Source of the DNA: Hyphomonas pacifica
GTDB taxonomy: Bacteria > Pseudomonadota > Alphaproteobacteria > Caulobacterales > Hyphomonadaceae
Assembly (NCBI RefSeq): GCF_000682675.1
Contig: NZ_AWFA01000016.1
Location: 1 to 55,852, forward strand
Length of the DNA: 55,852 nucleotides
Reading direction: 5' to 3'
The translations under genes were made by a program, and so were the position numbers. Below, in pieces: positions 15,915 through 25,363 of the stretch; the first letter of the stretch is position 1, and each line of letters begins with the position of its first letter. Under the pieces are notes generated by a model. The model was not told the DNA's origin and made no database searches. It saw only the letters and a list, made by a program, of their open reading frames with translations.

Positions 15915-17111
15915 ATGACGAACCTTGAAATCCTGGACGGCCGACGCGACGCGAGCGGCGGCTACAAAGTCGATATCTCGCGCGGAGAGCGGATTGGCCG
16001 CGTCTCCTCGGAATGGTTTTCGCGGCCGGATGACGAGCGCTATCTGTCCCTGTCGGAGCTCTACGCGTCGGTAAAGAGCCGCGCCGAGCGCAGCCGCACG
16101 CGGACGGTCGAGAGCGCGGCGATCCGCGTCGAAGCCCATCGCGACGATCCGGAAAACCTGGCGCTCATCCTGCCCGACGCCGACGCACCGGCCGCGCCGA
16201 CCCATTGGAGCTTCGGTCAGCTTGCAAGTCTGGTCAACGCGCCGGCGGCCTATCTGCGCCAGCTCCCGGCGCCGCTTGCGGGCATCAACCTGCAATACGG
16301 GCTCACCTCGCACCGAGCCGAGCAGATCAAGACGCTGGAAACCGAGGATGGGCGCACGGAGCTGCGCGCCGTCACCGGCCCGGATTATGGCCGCATCTAC
16401 GACCACGAACTCGTGGCGGCCGTGCAGAAGATCGCGGGGAACGGAACTGGCGATACGCGCTGGAAAGTACCCGGCACGCTCGACTGGTCGAGCGGTGTCT
16501 ACAACCCGATGGTCGACATCACCAAGGATACGACCACGCTCTACGCCTCCGACCGGGACGTCTTCCTCTTCCTGGTCGACGACATGAATCCGATCGAGGC
16601 GGGCAAGCTGCCCGACGGATCTCCCGATCTCTATTTCCGGGGCTTCTATTGCTGGAACTCGGAGGTCGGCGCGAAGACGCTCGGCATCGCCAGTTTCTAT
16701 CTGCGCGCCGTCTGCCAGAACCGCAATCTCTGGGGCGTTGAGGACTTCCAGGAAATCAGCATCCGGCATTCCAAATACGCCGCCAACCGCTTCGCACACG
16801 AGGCGGCGCCGGCACTGACCCGCTTCGCAGATTCCTCGCCACGACCCTTCGTCGAAGGCATTCGAGCAGCGCGCGAGCGGATCGTCGCGCGCAGTGACGA
16901 CGACCGCACCGACTTCCTCCGCAAGCGGGGCTTCTCCAAGGCGGAGACGGCCAGGATCGTCGAGACAGTCCTCGCAGAGGAAGGCCGCCCGCCCGAGTCC
17001 GTGTTCGATTTCGTGCAGGGCATCACCGCCGTCGCCCGGTCGAAGCCGCAGCAGGACGCCCGGCTCGAAATGGAGGGCAAGGCGAAGAAACTATTGGAGC
17101 GCGTGGCGTAG
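15915..17111 (+). CDS. DUF932 (phage/plasmid-like) protein
   Basis: A 398-residue protein of the DUF932 family, common on conjugative plasmids and ICEs of alphaproteobacteria. Recognisable parts are YDHELVAAVQKIAGNG, DRDVFLFLVDD and FRGFYCWNSEVGAKTLGIASF. Its biochemical role is not established. It starts with ATG 7 bp after the leader repeat (GGAGA) and precedes parB by 126 bp, again with the leader; the pair is likely co-regulated. Confidence 0.88.
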   Translation: MTNLEILDGRRDASGGYKVDISRGERIGRVSSEWFSRPDDERYLSLSELYASVKSRAERSRTRTVESAAIRVEAHRDDPENLALILPDADAPAAPTHWSFGQLASLVNAPAAYLRQLPAPLAGINLQYGLTSHRAEQIKTLETEDGRTELRAVTGPDYGRIYDHELVAAVQKIAGNGTGDTRWKVPGTLDWSSGVYNPMVDITKDTTTLYASDRDVFLFLVDDMNPIEAGKLPDGSPDLYFRGFYCWNSEVGAKTLGIASFYLRAVCQNRNLWGVEDFQEISIRHSKYAANRFAHEAAPALTRFADSSPRPFVEGIRAARERIVARSDDDRTDFLRKRGFSKAETARIVETVLAEEGRPPESVFDFVQGITAVARSKPQQDARLEMEGKAKKLLERVA

Positions 17112-17178
17112 CCGCAACCGGCGCTCCGCCTTTCCGGTCCGTCGCTTCCTCAAGAGGAAGAGGCGGGCCGGGTTCTTG

Positions 17179-17231
17179 GTGACGGGTTTGGAGGTCGAGA
17201 GAGAGGCTTTCGGCCAGCCCGCCCACGGAGA
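17179..17231 (+). repeat. Duplicated 5' leader, copy 2
   Basis: Second copy of the 53-bp leader at 15855-15907, placed 6 bp before the parB start. The string ggagaactgacatg at its end recurs exactly before the DUF736 gene at 23761. Confidence 0.7.
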
Positions 17232-17237
17232 ACTGAC

Positions 17238-19295
17238 ATGACCAAGTCTCAGAAAATCACCCTCAGCGCCTCGCGCGACATCCCTTTCAACAAGCTGGTG
17301 CTGAGCCAGTCCAATGTCCGGCGCATCAAGGCTGGCGTCTCGATCGAGGAACTGGCCGAAGACATCGCCCGGCGCACACTTCTGTCCTCGATCACCGTCC
17401 GGCCGGTGCTGGATGAGGATGACGCTGAAACCGGCATGTTCGAGATCCCGGCCGGCGGACGCCGCTACCGGGCGCTCGAACTTCTGGTCAAGCAGAAGCG
17501 CCTGAACCGCACAGCGCCCGTGCCGTGCATCGTGCGCACGGACGGTCTCGCAGAAGAGGACAGCCTCGCCGAGAATGTTCAGCGTGCGCCGCTCCATCCG
17601 CTCGACCAGTTCCGCGCCTTCCAGGCGATGCGCGAGAAAGGCAAGAGCGAGGAAGAAATCGCGGCGGCCTTCTTTGTCTCGGCGAATGTCGTCAAGCAGC
17701 GGCTTAAGCTCGCCGCCGTCGCGCCGTCGCTTCTCGACGCCTACGCCGAGGAGGAACTGACCCTCGACCAGCTCATGGCCTTCACTGTCAATCCCGACCA
17801 CGAGCGCCAGGAACAGGTCTGGGAGTCGATCAAACGGACTTACGCGAAACAGCCCTATGAGATCCGCCGCATGCTGACCGAAGGCTCCGTGCGCGCCTCC
17901 GACCGGCGGGCGCAGTTCGTCGGGCTGGGCGCCTATGAGGCGGCCGGCGGCGCCATCCTTCGCGATCTCTTCCAGTCCGATGATGGCGGCTGGCTACAGG
18001 ATGCGGGCCTGATTGCGAAACTCGTCGATGAAAAGCTCGAAACAGAGGCACAAGCGATTCGCGCCGAGGGCTGGAAATGGATCGAGATCGGCACGGACTT
18101 TCCCTACGGCCATACCTATGGTCTGCGCCGGATCATCGGCGAGACCGAGCCGATGAGCGAGGACGAGATCGCGAGCTTCCACGCGCTGAAGGCCGAATAC
18201 GACAAGCTCGAAGACGAGTACGCCGACGCTGAGGAGTTCCCGGAAGAGATCGACAGTCGGCTCGGCGAGATCGAAACGGCGATGGAAGCCTTGCAGGAGC
18301 GGCCCGTCCGCTTCGAGCCGGACGAAATCGCCATGGCGGGCGTCTTCGTTAGCATCGGTCATGACGGCCGCCTGCGCGCCGAACGTGGTTATGTCCGCCC
18401 CGAGGATGAACCTGCGGTCGAATCCGACGGACAGGACGAGGTCGATGGGATCGACTCCTCCGCCGAGGAGGACGTCGACGACGCTACTCCCCCCGACGCC
18501 AGCGACGAGGCGGAAGAGGAAGACGATGGCCTCAAGCCGCTCTCCGACCGCCTCGTCATGGAATTGACGGCGCATCGCACGCTCGCCCTTCGCGACGCGC
18601 TCGCCAACAATCCGCAGACGGCGTTCCTCGCCGCCCTGCACGCGATGACGCTCCGGCTCTTCTATCACTATCCGCTGGATAGCTGCGTCGAGGTCACCCC
18701 GCACAGCGCCGGTTTCGGCGCCCAGGCGCCGGGCCTTGGCGACACGGCTTACGCGCTCAGCATCGACGATCGCACGACGAGCTGGCTAGGGGCGCTGCCG
18801 AAAGCGCCTGAGGATCTGTGGGAGGCGCTGGTCGGGTTCGACAACGATAGCCGCGAGGCGCTGTTCGCGCATTGCGTCGCCATGACCGTCAACGCCGTCC
18901 AGGAACCGTACAACCGCCGTCCGCGGGCGCTCGCCCATGCCGACGTGCTGGCGGCGGCGCTCGGGCTCGACATGGCGGCGGCGGGCTGGGCGCCGACCAG
19001 CGAGAGCTATCTCGCTCGCGTCACCAAGGCCCGCATTCTGGAGGCCGTGCGCGAGGCGAAGGGCGCGGAAGCATCCGACCGCATCGCCGGCCTCAAGAAA
19101 CCGGACATGGTCGCGGCGGCCGAAGAGCTTCTCGAAGGGACCGGTTGGTTGCCCGAAGTGCTGCGCATGCTGGCTCTCCCTGAAAGCGAAGCGCAATCGG
19201 CGGATAACGGCGGCGAAACGGCCATGGGCGATTCCTCCGCCATCACCGATGATGAACCTGTCACCGGCAACGCCTTCGCCACTGCGGCCGAGTGA
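17238..19295 (+). CDS. parB: ParB/RepB/Spo0J-family protein
   Basis: A 685-residue ParB-like protein, long for the family. The N-terminal ParB/sulfiredoxin-like nuclease domain spans about 15-125 and includes ENVQRAPLHPLDQ (about 112-124); a KorB/ParB helix-turn-helix with EEIAAAFFVSANVVKQRLKL follows (about 137-156). An acidic linker (about 390-435) leads to a C-terminal region of unknown function. No ParA gene is nearby, so it may act in plasmid-like replication or regulation instead of partition. Followed by a clear terminator. Confidence 0.88.
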   Translation: MTKSQKITLSASRDIPFNKLVLSQSNVRRIKAGVSIEELAEDIARRTLLSSITVRPVLDEDDAETGMFEIPAGGRRYRALELLVKQKRLNRTAPVPCIVRTDGLAEEDSLAENVQRAPLHPLDQFRAFQAMREKGKSEEEIAAAFFVSANVVKQRLKLAAVAPSLLDAYAEEELTLDQLMAFTVNPDHERQEQVWESIKRTYAKQPYEIRRMLTEGSVRASDRRAQFVGLGAYEAAGGAILRDLFQSDDGGWLQDAGLIAKLVDEKLETEAQAIRAEGWKWIEIGTDFPYGHTYGLRRIIGETEPMSEDEIASFHALKAEYDKLEDEYADAEEFPEEIDSRLGEIETAMEALQERPVRFEPDEIAMAGVFVSIGHDGRLRAERGYVRPEDEPAVESDGQDEVDGIDSSAEEDVDDATPPDASDEAEEEDDGLKPLSDRLVMELTAHRTLALRDALANNPQTAFLAALHAMTLRLFYHYPLDSCVEVTPHSAGFGAQAPGLGDTAYALSIDDRTTSWLGALPKAPEDLWEALVGFDNDSREALFAHCVAMTVNAVQEPYNRRPRALAHADVLAAALGLDMAAAGWAPTSESYLARVTKARILEAVREAKGAEASDRIAGLKKPDMVAAAEELLEGTGWLPEVLRMLALPESEAQSADNGGETAMGDSSAITDDEPVTGNAFATAAE

Positions 19296-19335
19296 CCGGG
19301 AGCCAAGCCCCCCAACGGCTCCCGCAGCCGCCCCT

Positions 19336-19371
19336 GGAGCCCGCCCAATGTGGCGGGCTCCTTCTTTTTTT
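19336..19371 (+). terminator. Rho-independent terminator after parB
   Basis: A perfect 10-bp stem (ggagcccgcc / ggcgggctcc) with a 6-nt loop (caatgt) is followed by ttctttttttt. It lies 41 bp after the parB stop and just before the Toprim gene, so parB and the Toprim gene are probably separate transcription units, or linked by partial read-through. Confidence 0.88.
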
Positions 19372-19392
19372 GCTCTCAGCATGGAGGCGCAA

Positions 19393-20433
19393 ATGAACAG
19401 CGCTGCATCCGAAATCGCACGACGGCTCGGCCGCGAGGCGGAGGCTGTCTGCCGCCATTACCTCTCCAACGGCCGCAAGCAGGGCCGGTACTGGATCGTC
19501 GGCGACATCGAGAACACGTCCGGTCGCAGCCTCTATGTTCGCCTGACGGGACCAGCCCACGGTCCGGGCGCCGCCGGGAAATGGACAGACGCCGCCACGG
19601 GCGAACATGGCGACCTGCTAGATCTCATCGCCGGCGCCCGGCAACTTCGCACCTTCGGCGAGACGCTTGATGAGGCGCGGCTGTTCCTGAGCCTCCCACG
19701 ACCTGAACCGCCAACTCGCGAACGCGTGGTTGCCTCCACCGGATCGCCGGAGGCTGCACGGCGCCTCTTCGCCATGGGAAGACCGCTCGGTGGAACGCTC
19801 GCCGAGCGCTATCTTCATCGACGCGGTCTTTCCGGGCTTGGCGACGCGCCAGCGCTGCGATTTCATTCGTGCTGCTACTATTGGCGAAAAGGTCAGCCGA
19901 AAGACACCCCACCGGAGACCTGGCCCGCATTGCTCGCCAAGGTCACGGACGGGAACGGCAATCTCACCGGCGTTCACCGCACATGGCTCGATCCGGCGAC
20001 GGCTCGCAAGGCGCCCCTCGATCCATCACGCAAGGCGATGGGGAACCTCCTCGGCCATGGCGTGCGGATCGGAGCCGCGAGCGACATTCTCGCCGTCGGC
20101 GAAGGGCTGGAAAGCACGCTCTCCGTGCGCATGGCCTTGCCCAACATGCCCGTTATATCCGCGTTGTCGGCCAATCATCTCGCCGCGCTGATCCTGCCGA
20201 CCGGGCTTCAACGTCTCTACATCGCCGCCGACAACGACGAGGCAGGCGCAATGGCAACCGCTAATCTGACCGAACGTACAGGAGCCGCCGGTATCGAGAC
20301 GATCCGGCTTATTTCTCTTGGCGGCGACTTCAACGAAGACCTCCGCAAGCTCGGACGGGACGACCTAAGAACGCATCTGGGTCATCAACTGGTCGAGCCT
20401 GATCTATCGCGGTTGCTTTCTGACGAACACTGA
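19393..20433 (+). CDS. Toprim-domain primase-like protein
   Basis: A 346-residue protein with a C-terminal Toprim domain: catalytic Glu in VGEGLES (about 235-241) and the acidic pair in AADNDEAG (about 278-285). Such proteins act as primases or in DNA processing on mobile elements. The N-terminal 150 residues match the DUF7146-like region of these ICE proteins. The reading frame is open from 18937, but that part overlaps parB; ATG 19393 has GGAGG 5 bp upstream and is chosen. A role in element replication is inferred. Confidence 0.85.
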   Translation: MNSAASEIARRLGREAEAVCRHYLSNGRKQGRYWIVGDIENTSGRSLYVRLTGPAHGPGAAGKWTDAATGEHGDLLDLIAGARQLRTFGETLDEARLFLSLPRPEPPTRERVVASTGSPEAARRLFAMGRPLGGTLAERYLHRRGLSGLGDAPALRFHSCCYYWRKGQPKDTPPETWPALLAKVTDGNGNLTGVHRTWLDPATARKAPLDPSRKAMGNLLGHGVRIGAASDILAVGEGLESTLSVRMALPNMPVISALSANHLAALILPTGLQRLYIAADNDEAGAMATANLTERTGAAGIETIRLISLGGDFNEDLRKLGRDDLRTHLGHQLVEPDLSRLLSDEH

Positions 20434-20753
20434 GCGGCTGAGCAGACCCGTCACTGGTCTGGTCGCCATCGTCAGATCACCTCCCAATTCGAGAGCCTCG
20501 CCTTCGGCCTTCCGAGAGGAGCGAGACGGAGCGGAGACTGACCGGGCCGGCAACGGCTGCGGCGGCGCTCTTTTCCGCCGCCGGGCGTAAAGGCCCGGCT
20601 TTGCATCGCGAAACAAGAGAGCGCCGCCTCCGCCGTCCTCCGCCTCTGGCTCCGGCCGCCGTGACCGGCGGTGCAGGCCCGGCCAGCCCCCGCTTTCCCG
20701 TCGCTCAGGAAGGCCGCGAGAGGCGCGGCCCACGCCGAACAGGAGACGATCCC
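20434..20753. other. Intergenic region, no gene seen
   Basis: 320 bp, very GC-rich, without a plausible gene on either strand. The segment cggagactgacc near 20540 resembles the leader sequence seen before DUF932, parB and DUF736, suggesting a degenerate copy. Nothing else recognised. Confidence 0.4.
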
Positions 20754-21692
20754 ATGACCGCCGAGACCACCGAACCAATGGCCAGCTCCGCAACCGCGGC
20801 CGTACTCGAAGAATTGCAGCTCTATGGCTATCGGCCTTTCGCCGACGAACCCGACCCGAGACCCTTGCCCGAAGCCGACGCCCTCCAGGGTGCGATAGCC
20901 GATATCTTCGACGCACTCGCCGCCACGCTAGAAGACACGCGTCTCGAACCGGATGTCGAAGACCTGCTCTGGTCCGTGACCAACCTGTTTCATCGCACAG
21001 CGGCCCGCGTCGACCGCGACCTGGACGACAACGAGCAGGCCCAGAAACGCTCGCAGCGCGAACAGGACGGGTCGGAAGTGCGCTCCGTCGAACTCGAAGC
21101 CCTGACGGCGCAGGGCGTCACGCTGATCGAACGGCGCAACGCTTACGAGCTCATGCGCGATATCGCCGCCGATTACTTCGAGACCCATATCGGCCAGACC
21201 TGGCGTCCACACTCGGGATCACGGATCAGTCACCGCACGCTAACGGCGGCCATGATCGACAGCCGCGACTATCTCTCGGCGAAGCGACGCGCGGAGATCG
21301 AACCACTCCTGCCGACCGGACCACGGGTCGCGTTTTCCGGCGGGCTCGACATCACCGACCATCGGGCGATCTGGGATGCGCTGGACCGGGTAAAGGCCAA
21401 ACACGCCGACATGGTGCTCCTGCATGGCGGCTCGCCCAAAGGCGCCGAGAAGATCGCCGCGTGCTGGGCTGACGCACGCAAATGCCAGCAGATCGTCTTC
21501 AAGCCTGATTGGAAACGCCACGGCAAGGCCGCACCGTTCAAGCGCAACGACGCACTCTTGGAGGCAATGCCCATCGGGCTCATCCTTTTCCCGGGCTCGG
21601 GGATCACCGATAATCTGGCGGACAAGGCTCGCAAGATCGGTGTCCCGCTTTTCGATTTCAGGTCTCCGAGCAACACAACGCAGATAGCGTGA
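20754..21692 (+). CDS. DUF2493 (SLOG-like) protein
   Basis: A 312-residue protein. The C-terminal 120 residues form the DUF2493/YspA-type SLOG domain: RVAFSGGLDITDHRAIWDAL (about 197-216), MVLLHGGSPKGAE (about 227-239) and FKPDWKRHGKAAPFKRN (about 254-270), a nucleotide-ligand-binding Rossmann-like fold. The N-terminal part is helical and acidic. ATG 20754 is chosen because AGGAG lies 8 bp upstream; an open frame extends back to 20601. It is a standard gene of this ICE backbone; its ligand and role are not known. Confidence 0.85.
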   Translation: MTAETTEPMASSATAAVLEELQLYGYRPFADEPDPRPLPEADALQGAIADIFDALAATLEDTRLEPDVEDLLWSVTNLFHRTAARVDRDLDDNEQAQKRSQREQDGSEVRSVELEALTAQGVTLIERRNAYELMRDIAADYFETHIGQTWRPHSGSRISHRTLTAAMIDSRDYLSAKRRAEIEPLLPTGPRVAFSGGLDITDHRAIWDALDRVKAKHADMVLLHGGSPKGAEKIAACWADARKCQQIVFKPDWKRHGKAAPFKRNDALLEAMPIGLILFPGSGITDNLADKARKIGVPLFDFRSPSNTTQIA

Positions 21693-21808
21693 TGTTCAGG
21701 ATGCATCACCCGATGCGCGCGCTGGGAGGTTCCGGCGCGCTGCTTCCCGCTATACTAAAACCGTCATAGCTCCTCTTCTCAGATAGGTGGCGTTTGCAAA
21801 ATATCCGC

Positions 21809-23125
21809 TCACCAATCGCCTGTCTTGTGCCCTGTGCTAGTATGTTTTTTCCAAAGGTATTCGCTGGCCGAGCTTTCGATGCCGCTGAGGTTAAGCTTAT
21901 CTAGTAGCAGGCGGCCATCAATGGGATCGATTACTGGTGCCACGTAGACTCCTTTGATTTCAAGGTTTCGCTTACTCATAAGGTTCACGCTATTCGCGTC
22001 ACGCATCGAGTGACCGATGACGATCGGCCGAGAGGTTTTCAGTACGTTTTCAACCTTAGCCCAGAATGATGCATCGTTTCGCGCACGATCCGCGTCTGCA
22101 GGGCTCAGTACAAGTGTCTCTGGACGGTCAATTGACCCATCAATCTTGAAGATTGTTACCGCACGCGTCGCGTCATCTTTCACGTCATCGCCAGGCGTCC
22201 GCACTATGTAAGTGATATCAAGCATATCGCAGGCAAGTTCGAAAAGACGGTCATAGTTCGTGGTTAGGATAACAGGAAATCGCTGCACCGCTGCCACATG
22301 GGCCGGCGTCGGCTCGATAGGTAGTGGCGGATTGAGGAGTTCATTGACGATGCTGATGCTTCGAGTCCGTCCAAGCGTTGTCTCGGCCACATCAAACAAC
22401 TGAGCTAAGGTATGATGTGACGTCTGGTCTGGATCAAGCCCCAGAGCCTGACCGATGACACCCGCCAACGCATTGGCACTTGGGTACCCAGCGCTAAGCG
22501 ACAATCCCGCGCCAGCGAACAGTACCTCAGGCGGAGTGGAGACATCCGTAGAAGGCTTTGGCGGCGGGGTTTCGATAGCGTAGTTGGTTGGTGGTGCAGT
22601 TGCGGTCTTCGAGACACGGGTTTCTACTGCGGTACGCAAGTATGTGCCGGTTAGCACGTCGAGCAGCGACCGGAACACCTTGTCCTTAAGATCTGATGCG
22701 AGATTAAACTCACTGCGAAACACACCATCTTTCCAATCCGCGATTTCTTTGCGAAACTTATCCCTGAGTAGGGCATCAGCGCTGGTTGAATCAGCCCCAT
22801 ACTTGAGCTTCTTGAAGAAGGGCAGTATCGGTATACCCTCATGACGGGCAATGTCGATTTCAAGATGGGTGACAGATTTGCCTTGGTCGGCGCCGTAACC
22901 CTCCTGCGGGATCCAACCATATCGTTCACCCTGAATCAGGATGCAGATCAGGGAAGTACGAATTTCCGGCTCTAAGACATCCCAACTCTTTCCGCCATTC
23001 GGAAGGATGCCCTCCGCATTCACTGGCTCAAAGTTCAGGCTGTTAATTGCCTCAACTACGGCTTCTCGCTCGTTGGCAAGATCATCCATTGTACTACTTA
23101 TGAATACTCGAATTTTTGCAGGCAT
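21809..23125 (-). CDS. DUF4062-SIR2 fusion protein (putative NAD-depleting defence effector)
   Basis: A 438-residue two-domain protein. Residues 1-150 are a DUF4062 domain starting with VFISSTMDDLANER. Residues about 195-400 are SIR2-like: nucleotide loop FAGAGLSLSAGYPSAN (about 201-216), LTTNYDRLFE (about 286-295) and VIGHSMRDANS (near 365). The position usually held by the catalytic His (KxHG) reads KIDGSID (about 326-332), a His-to-Asp change. SIR2 proteins deplete NAD in several abortive-infection systems; that role is inferred here and the change may alter activity. The gene is alone, on the opposite strand, AT-richer than its neighbours and inserted between backbone genes, so it is cargo. 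Confidence 0.82.
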   Translation of the reverse strand: MPAKIRVFISSTMDDLANEREAVVEAINSLNFEPVNAEGILPNGGKSWDVLEPEIRTSLICILIQGERYGWIPQEGYGADQGKSVTHLEIDIARHEGIPILPFFKKLKYGADSTSADALLRDKFRKEIADWKDGVFRSEFNLASDLKDKVFRSLLDVLTGTYLRTAVETRVSKTATAPPTNYAIETPPPKPSTDVSTPPEVLFAGAGLSLSAGYPSANALAGVIGQALGLDPDQTSHHTLAQLFDVAETTLGRTRSISIVNELLNPPLPIEPTPAHVAAVQRFPVILTTNYDRLFELACDMLDITYIVRTPGDDVKDDATRAVTIFKIDGSIDRPETLVLSPADADRARNDASFWAKVENVLKTSRPIVIGHSMRDANSVNLMSKRNLEIKGVYVAPVIDPIDGRLLLDKLNLSGIESSASEYLWKKHTSTGHKTGDW

Positions 23126-23760
23126 ACAGGTCCCCCATCCATTTTCTATAACATATCTTTGAAACCACCCGTCTTTGAAGTTGTGTGCAGCTAGGAGTTG
23201 GCGTGCTGGGCAACTGTCAATGAGAATTGAGCTGGATTCACGAGCGCTGCAATAGCCGCCTACTTTGCGTTGACAGAGAGTGCACTGAGTTCGCTAGATA
23301 GTACGATGCGGCTGAATTCGTGAGCTGACAGTAGTGAATCGATTGTGTCCCTTTCGTAGGGCGGTTGATCGTAGTCTTGTCATTCGTTCCTCTCGTATTT
23401 TTTCCTTCTTCTCCCGACCCGATGCGAGAGACCATCGCTCAACAAATGTCGCCGACGTCTAATGGTGCTCACTGGCGGTTTTCGGCATTCTCCTCACCCT
23501 CATCACCCACGCCCGACACGGCCTCTCATGGACTGATCTGGCCGGGATCGGCTGACGCCTCGACCGCCTTGGCCGCAACGGCGGAGCCGAACTTTCTTCC
23601 CTTGGTCTGCGCCCATTCCTCGCGGACCAAGAAACTCCGTCTCCGCCGTCCTTCGCATGCGCTGCGGGTTCTTCGGACTGCGTCGGCGGTCGTCCCGGCC
23701 TCGTCGATCTCCATCGAGGCCGCGACGGGCGCGGGCTCGAAAGCCAAAAGGAGAACTGAC
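23126..23760. other. Intergenic region upstream of DUF736
   Basis: About 635 bp. The left half (to about 23400) is AT-rich and belongs to the SIR2 insertion, including its promoter. The right half is GC-rich backbone leader leading to the ribosome site ggagaactgac before DUF736. No convincing gene; the open frame starting at 23365 that runs into DUF736 is not supported. Confidence 0.35.
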
Positions 23761-24093
23761 ATGGCCACCATCGGAACCTTCAAGAAGTCCGCCAACGAGT
23801 ACGTCGGCGAAATCGTCACCCTCAGCGTTCAGGCGAAGAATGTACGGATCATCCCGGAAGAGGAACGCGCGAACGACAAGGCCCCCTCCCACCGCGTCGT
23901 CGTCGGGAGCGCAGAGATCGGAGCCGCCTGGTCCAAGCGCTCGAACGAAGGCCGCGACTATCTAAGCCTCAAGCTCGACGATCCCAGCTTCACCGCGCCG
24001 ATCTACGCCAACCTCTTCGACGATACCGTCGTGGAGGGCGAAGAGAGCTTCAGCCTCATCTGGTCGCGGTCCCGTCGCCAGAACGGCGACTGA
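23761..24093 (+). CDS. DUF736 protein (paralogue 1)
   Basis: A 110-residue member of DUF736, a small beta-rich family found almost only on alphaproteobacterial plasmids and ICEs. Family pattern: MATIGTFKK at the start, then SAEIGAAWSKRS and YLSLKLDDPSFTAPIYANLF. It starts at ATG 23761 after GGAGA. Two more DUF736 genes lie at 28629 and, in the second element, at 55435. Function is unknown. Confidence 0.9.
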   Translation: MATIGTFKKSANEYVGEIVTLSVQAKNVRIIPEEERANDKAPSHRVVVGSAEIGAAWSKRSNEGRDYLSLKLDDPSFTAPIYANLFDDTVVEGEESFSLIWSRSRRQNGD

Positions 24094-24158
24094 CGCCTCC
24101 CACAGCTCCGCCCGGCAAAAAACCGGGGGGGCTGCCCACCTTCTTCACGCAGGCCGCG

Positions 24159-25076
24159 TTAAGCAAACCGTAGCGGATCATGTATCGTTGCCGGATGATA
24201 ATGTCCGACAATGCATTCGGCCGGAAGATTCTGTGTCAAACTCAACGCCGAACCAGCGCCGGGGCTGAACGCGTGTGCTTCCAACTCATCCACCAGCTCG
24301 CAAAAGAGGTACTCAAGGATAGAGCCCCCGAACTCTTCAAGTGTGCCTGATTGGATCATGATCATTGGTATATCGCATACGAACATTGTCGGACTGCCGA
24401 TCCCTGTCAGCACCTTCTTGGTTTCCAAGGAACTCGCTACGCGGATGCCTAGGCAATACAGATACTCGCTGCCATAGGTTAGATAGTGCCCGGCGCCGCC
24501 AGCCCTGCTGAATAGCTCTTCCTCTCGGGCACAGTAATACAATCGCCCCTCGCGACCTCCGGCAGGATCGCGCGCATCGATTTCATCAATGGCGTCTTGA
24601 AGGCGCTGTTCTGTTACGTATTTGAACTGACCGTTCAAAAAGATCGAGCGGGCACGATCCTCGACTTCGGCGGCGTTCAAGACCTTCAATCCATTGTGAT
24701 AGAACTGAGCCAGGTCATTCGTTCTGGTGGCATGGCCCGCCCGAAAAGCCCGGTACTCCTCCCGCAACCGGTCGGCAGTAAGCGCCTTGATGTCGGTGAT
24801 CTCGCCCGTCACATCGTTGATCAGGTTGTCCAGCCAGGAAAGATCATCGGAGACGACGTACTCGGGCGGATGGCGGACAAATTCAGCCTTCACCTCTTCG
24901 GTGATGAAATCGCCAAGCATGCGCCAGATACGGTCGCGCCACGTTTCAACGAGCGGATAGCTGAACACATCATGGGGCGGCAGCGGGCGCTCAGAAAGAC
25001 TGGCGGCTATTTCCCGGCTCTCATAACCTGGCAACATACTACCGGGAACCAACCCGGACCGTGGATATGTGCTCAT
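24159..25076 (-). CDS. Unknown 305-residue protein paired with an XRE regulator
   Basis: I do not recognise the family. The C-terminal half has a compact conserved-looking block: LYYCAREEELFS (about 180-191), GAGHYLTYGSEYLYCLGIRV (about 194-213) and EEFGGSILEYLFCELVDELE (about 252-271). The ordered His/Tyr, Ser-Glu and late Glu elements recall ADP-ribosyltransferase folds, but this is a weak guess. It follows the XRE gene by 45 bp on the same strand, the layout of a toxin-antitoxin or regulated effector pair, and the pair is inserted between DUF736 and DUF2285 backbone genes. No signal peptide or membrane segment is seen. Confidence 0.7.
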   Translation of the reverse strand: MSTYPRSGLVPGSMLPGYESREIAASLSERPLPPHDVFSYPLVETWRDRIWRMLGDFITEEVKAEFVRHPPEYVVSDDLSWLDNLINDVTGEITDIKALTADRLREEYRAFRAGHATRTNDLAQFYHNGLKVLNAAEVEDRARSIFLNGQFKYVTEQRLQDAIDEIDARDPAGGREGRLYYCAREEELFSRAGGAGHYLTYGSEYLYCLGIRVASSLETKKVLTGIGSPTMFVCDIPMIMIQSGTLEEFGGSILEYLFCELVDELEAHAFSPGAGSALSLTQNLPAECIVGHYHPATIHDPLRFA

Positions 25077-25121
25077 TGTATCGCTCCCCTCATCAACCTT
25101 TGGGACAGCAAGAACGATACT

Positions 25122-25343
25122 TCAGTCCTCTTCCCGTTCGTCATCCAGAAGCGCCATTGGCTTTACATCAAGCGCGAGCGCGGCGTGCCAAAGAGTGATG
25201 ATGGTCACATTCTGCTGACCGCGTTCCATCGCGCTCACATGGGCGCGATCAACACCCATTTTCGCCGCAAGCGCTTCCTGACTGATGCCTGATTTGAGCC
25301 GGTAGTGCTTGAGATTCTTACCAAAAACGTCACGGATATCCAT
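25122..25343 (-). CDS. XRE-family transcriptional regulator
   Basis: A 73-residue protein that is little more than one XRE helix-turn-helix: LKHYRLKSGISQEALAAKMG and DRAHVSAMERGQQNV, residues about 11-45. It is likely the autorepressor, and possibly the antitoxin, for the 305-residue protein encoded downstream. Palindromic sites at 25364-25393 lie just before its start codon. Confidence 0.88.
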   Translation of the reverse strand: MDIRDVFGKNLKHYRLKSGISQEALAAKMGVDRAHVSAMERGQQNVTIITLWHAALALDVKPMALLDDEREED

Positions 25344-25363
25344 CCGCTAGAAAGTTGCGGATC

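Noticed and set aside
15669..16799. Open frame of 376 codons on the minus strand, antisense to DUF932
   Set aside because: A by-product of GC-rich codon use; the plus-strand DUF932 protein is well supported.
18937..19392. Upstream extension of the Toprim gene into parB
   Set aside because: The extension reads as Arg-rich shadow of parB and crosses a strong terminator; the ATG at 19393 has a GGAGG site.
23365..23760. N-terminal extension of DUF736 from 23365
   Set aside because: The extension is Ser/Pro/Arg-rich and unlike DUF736; the ATG at 23761 follows GGAGA and matches the other paralogues.
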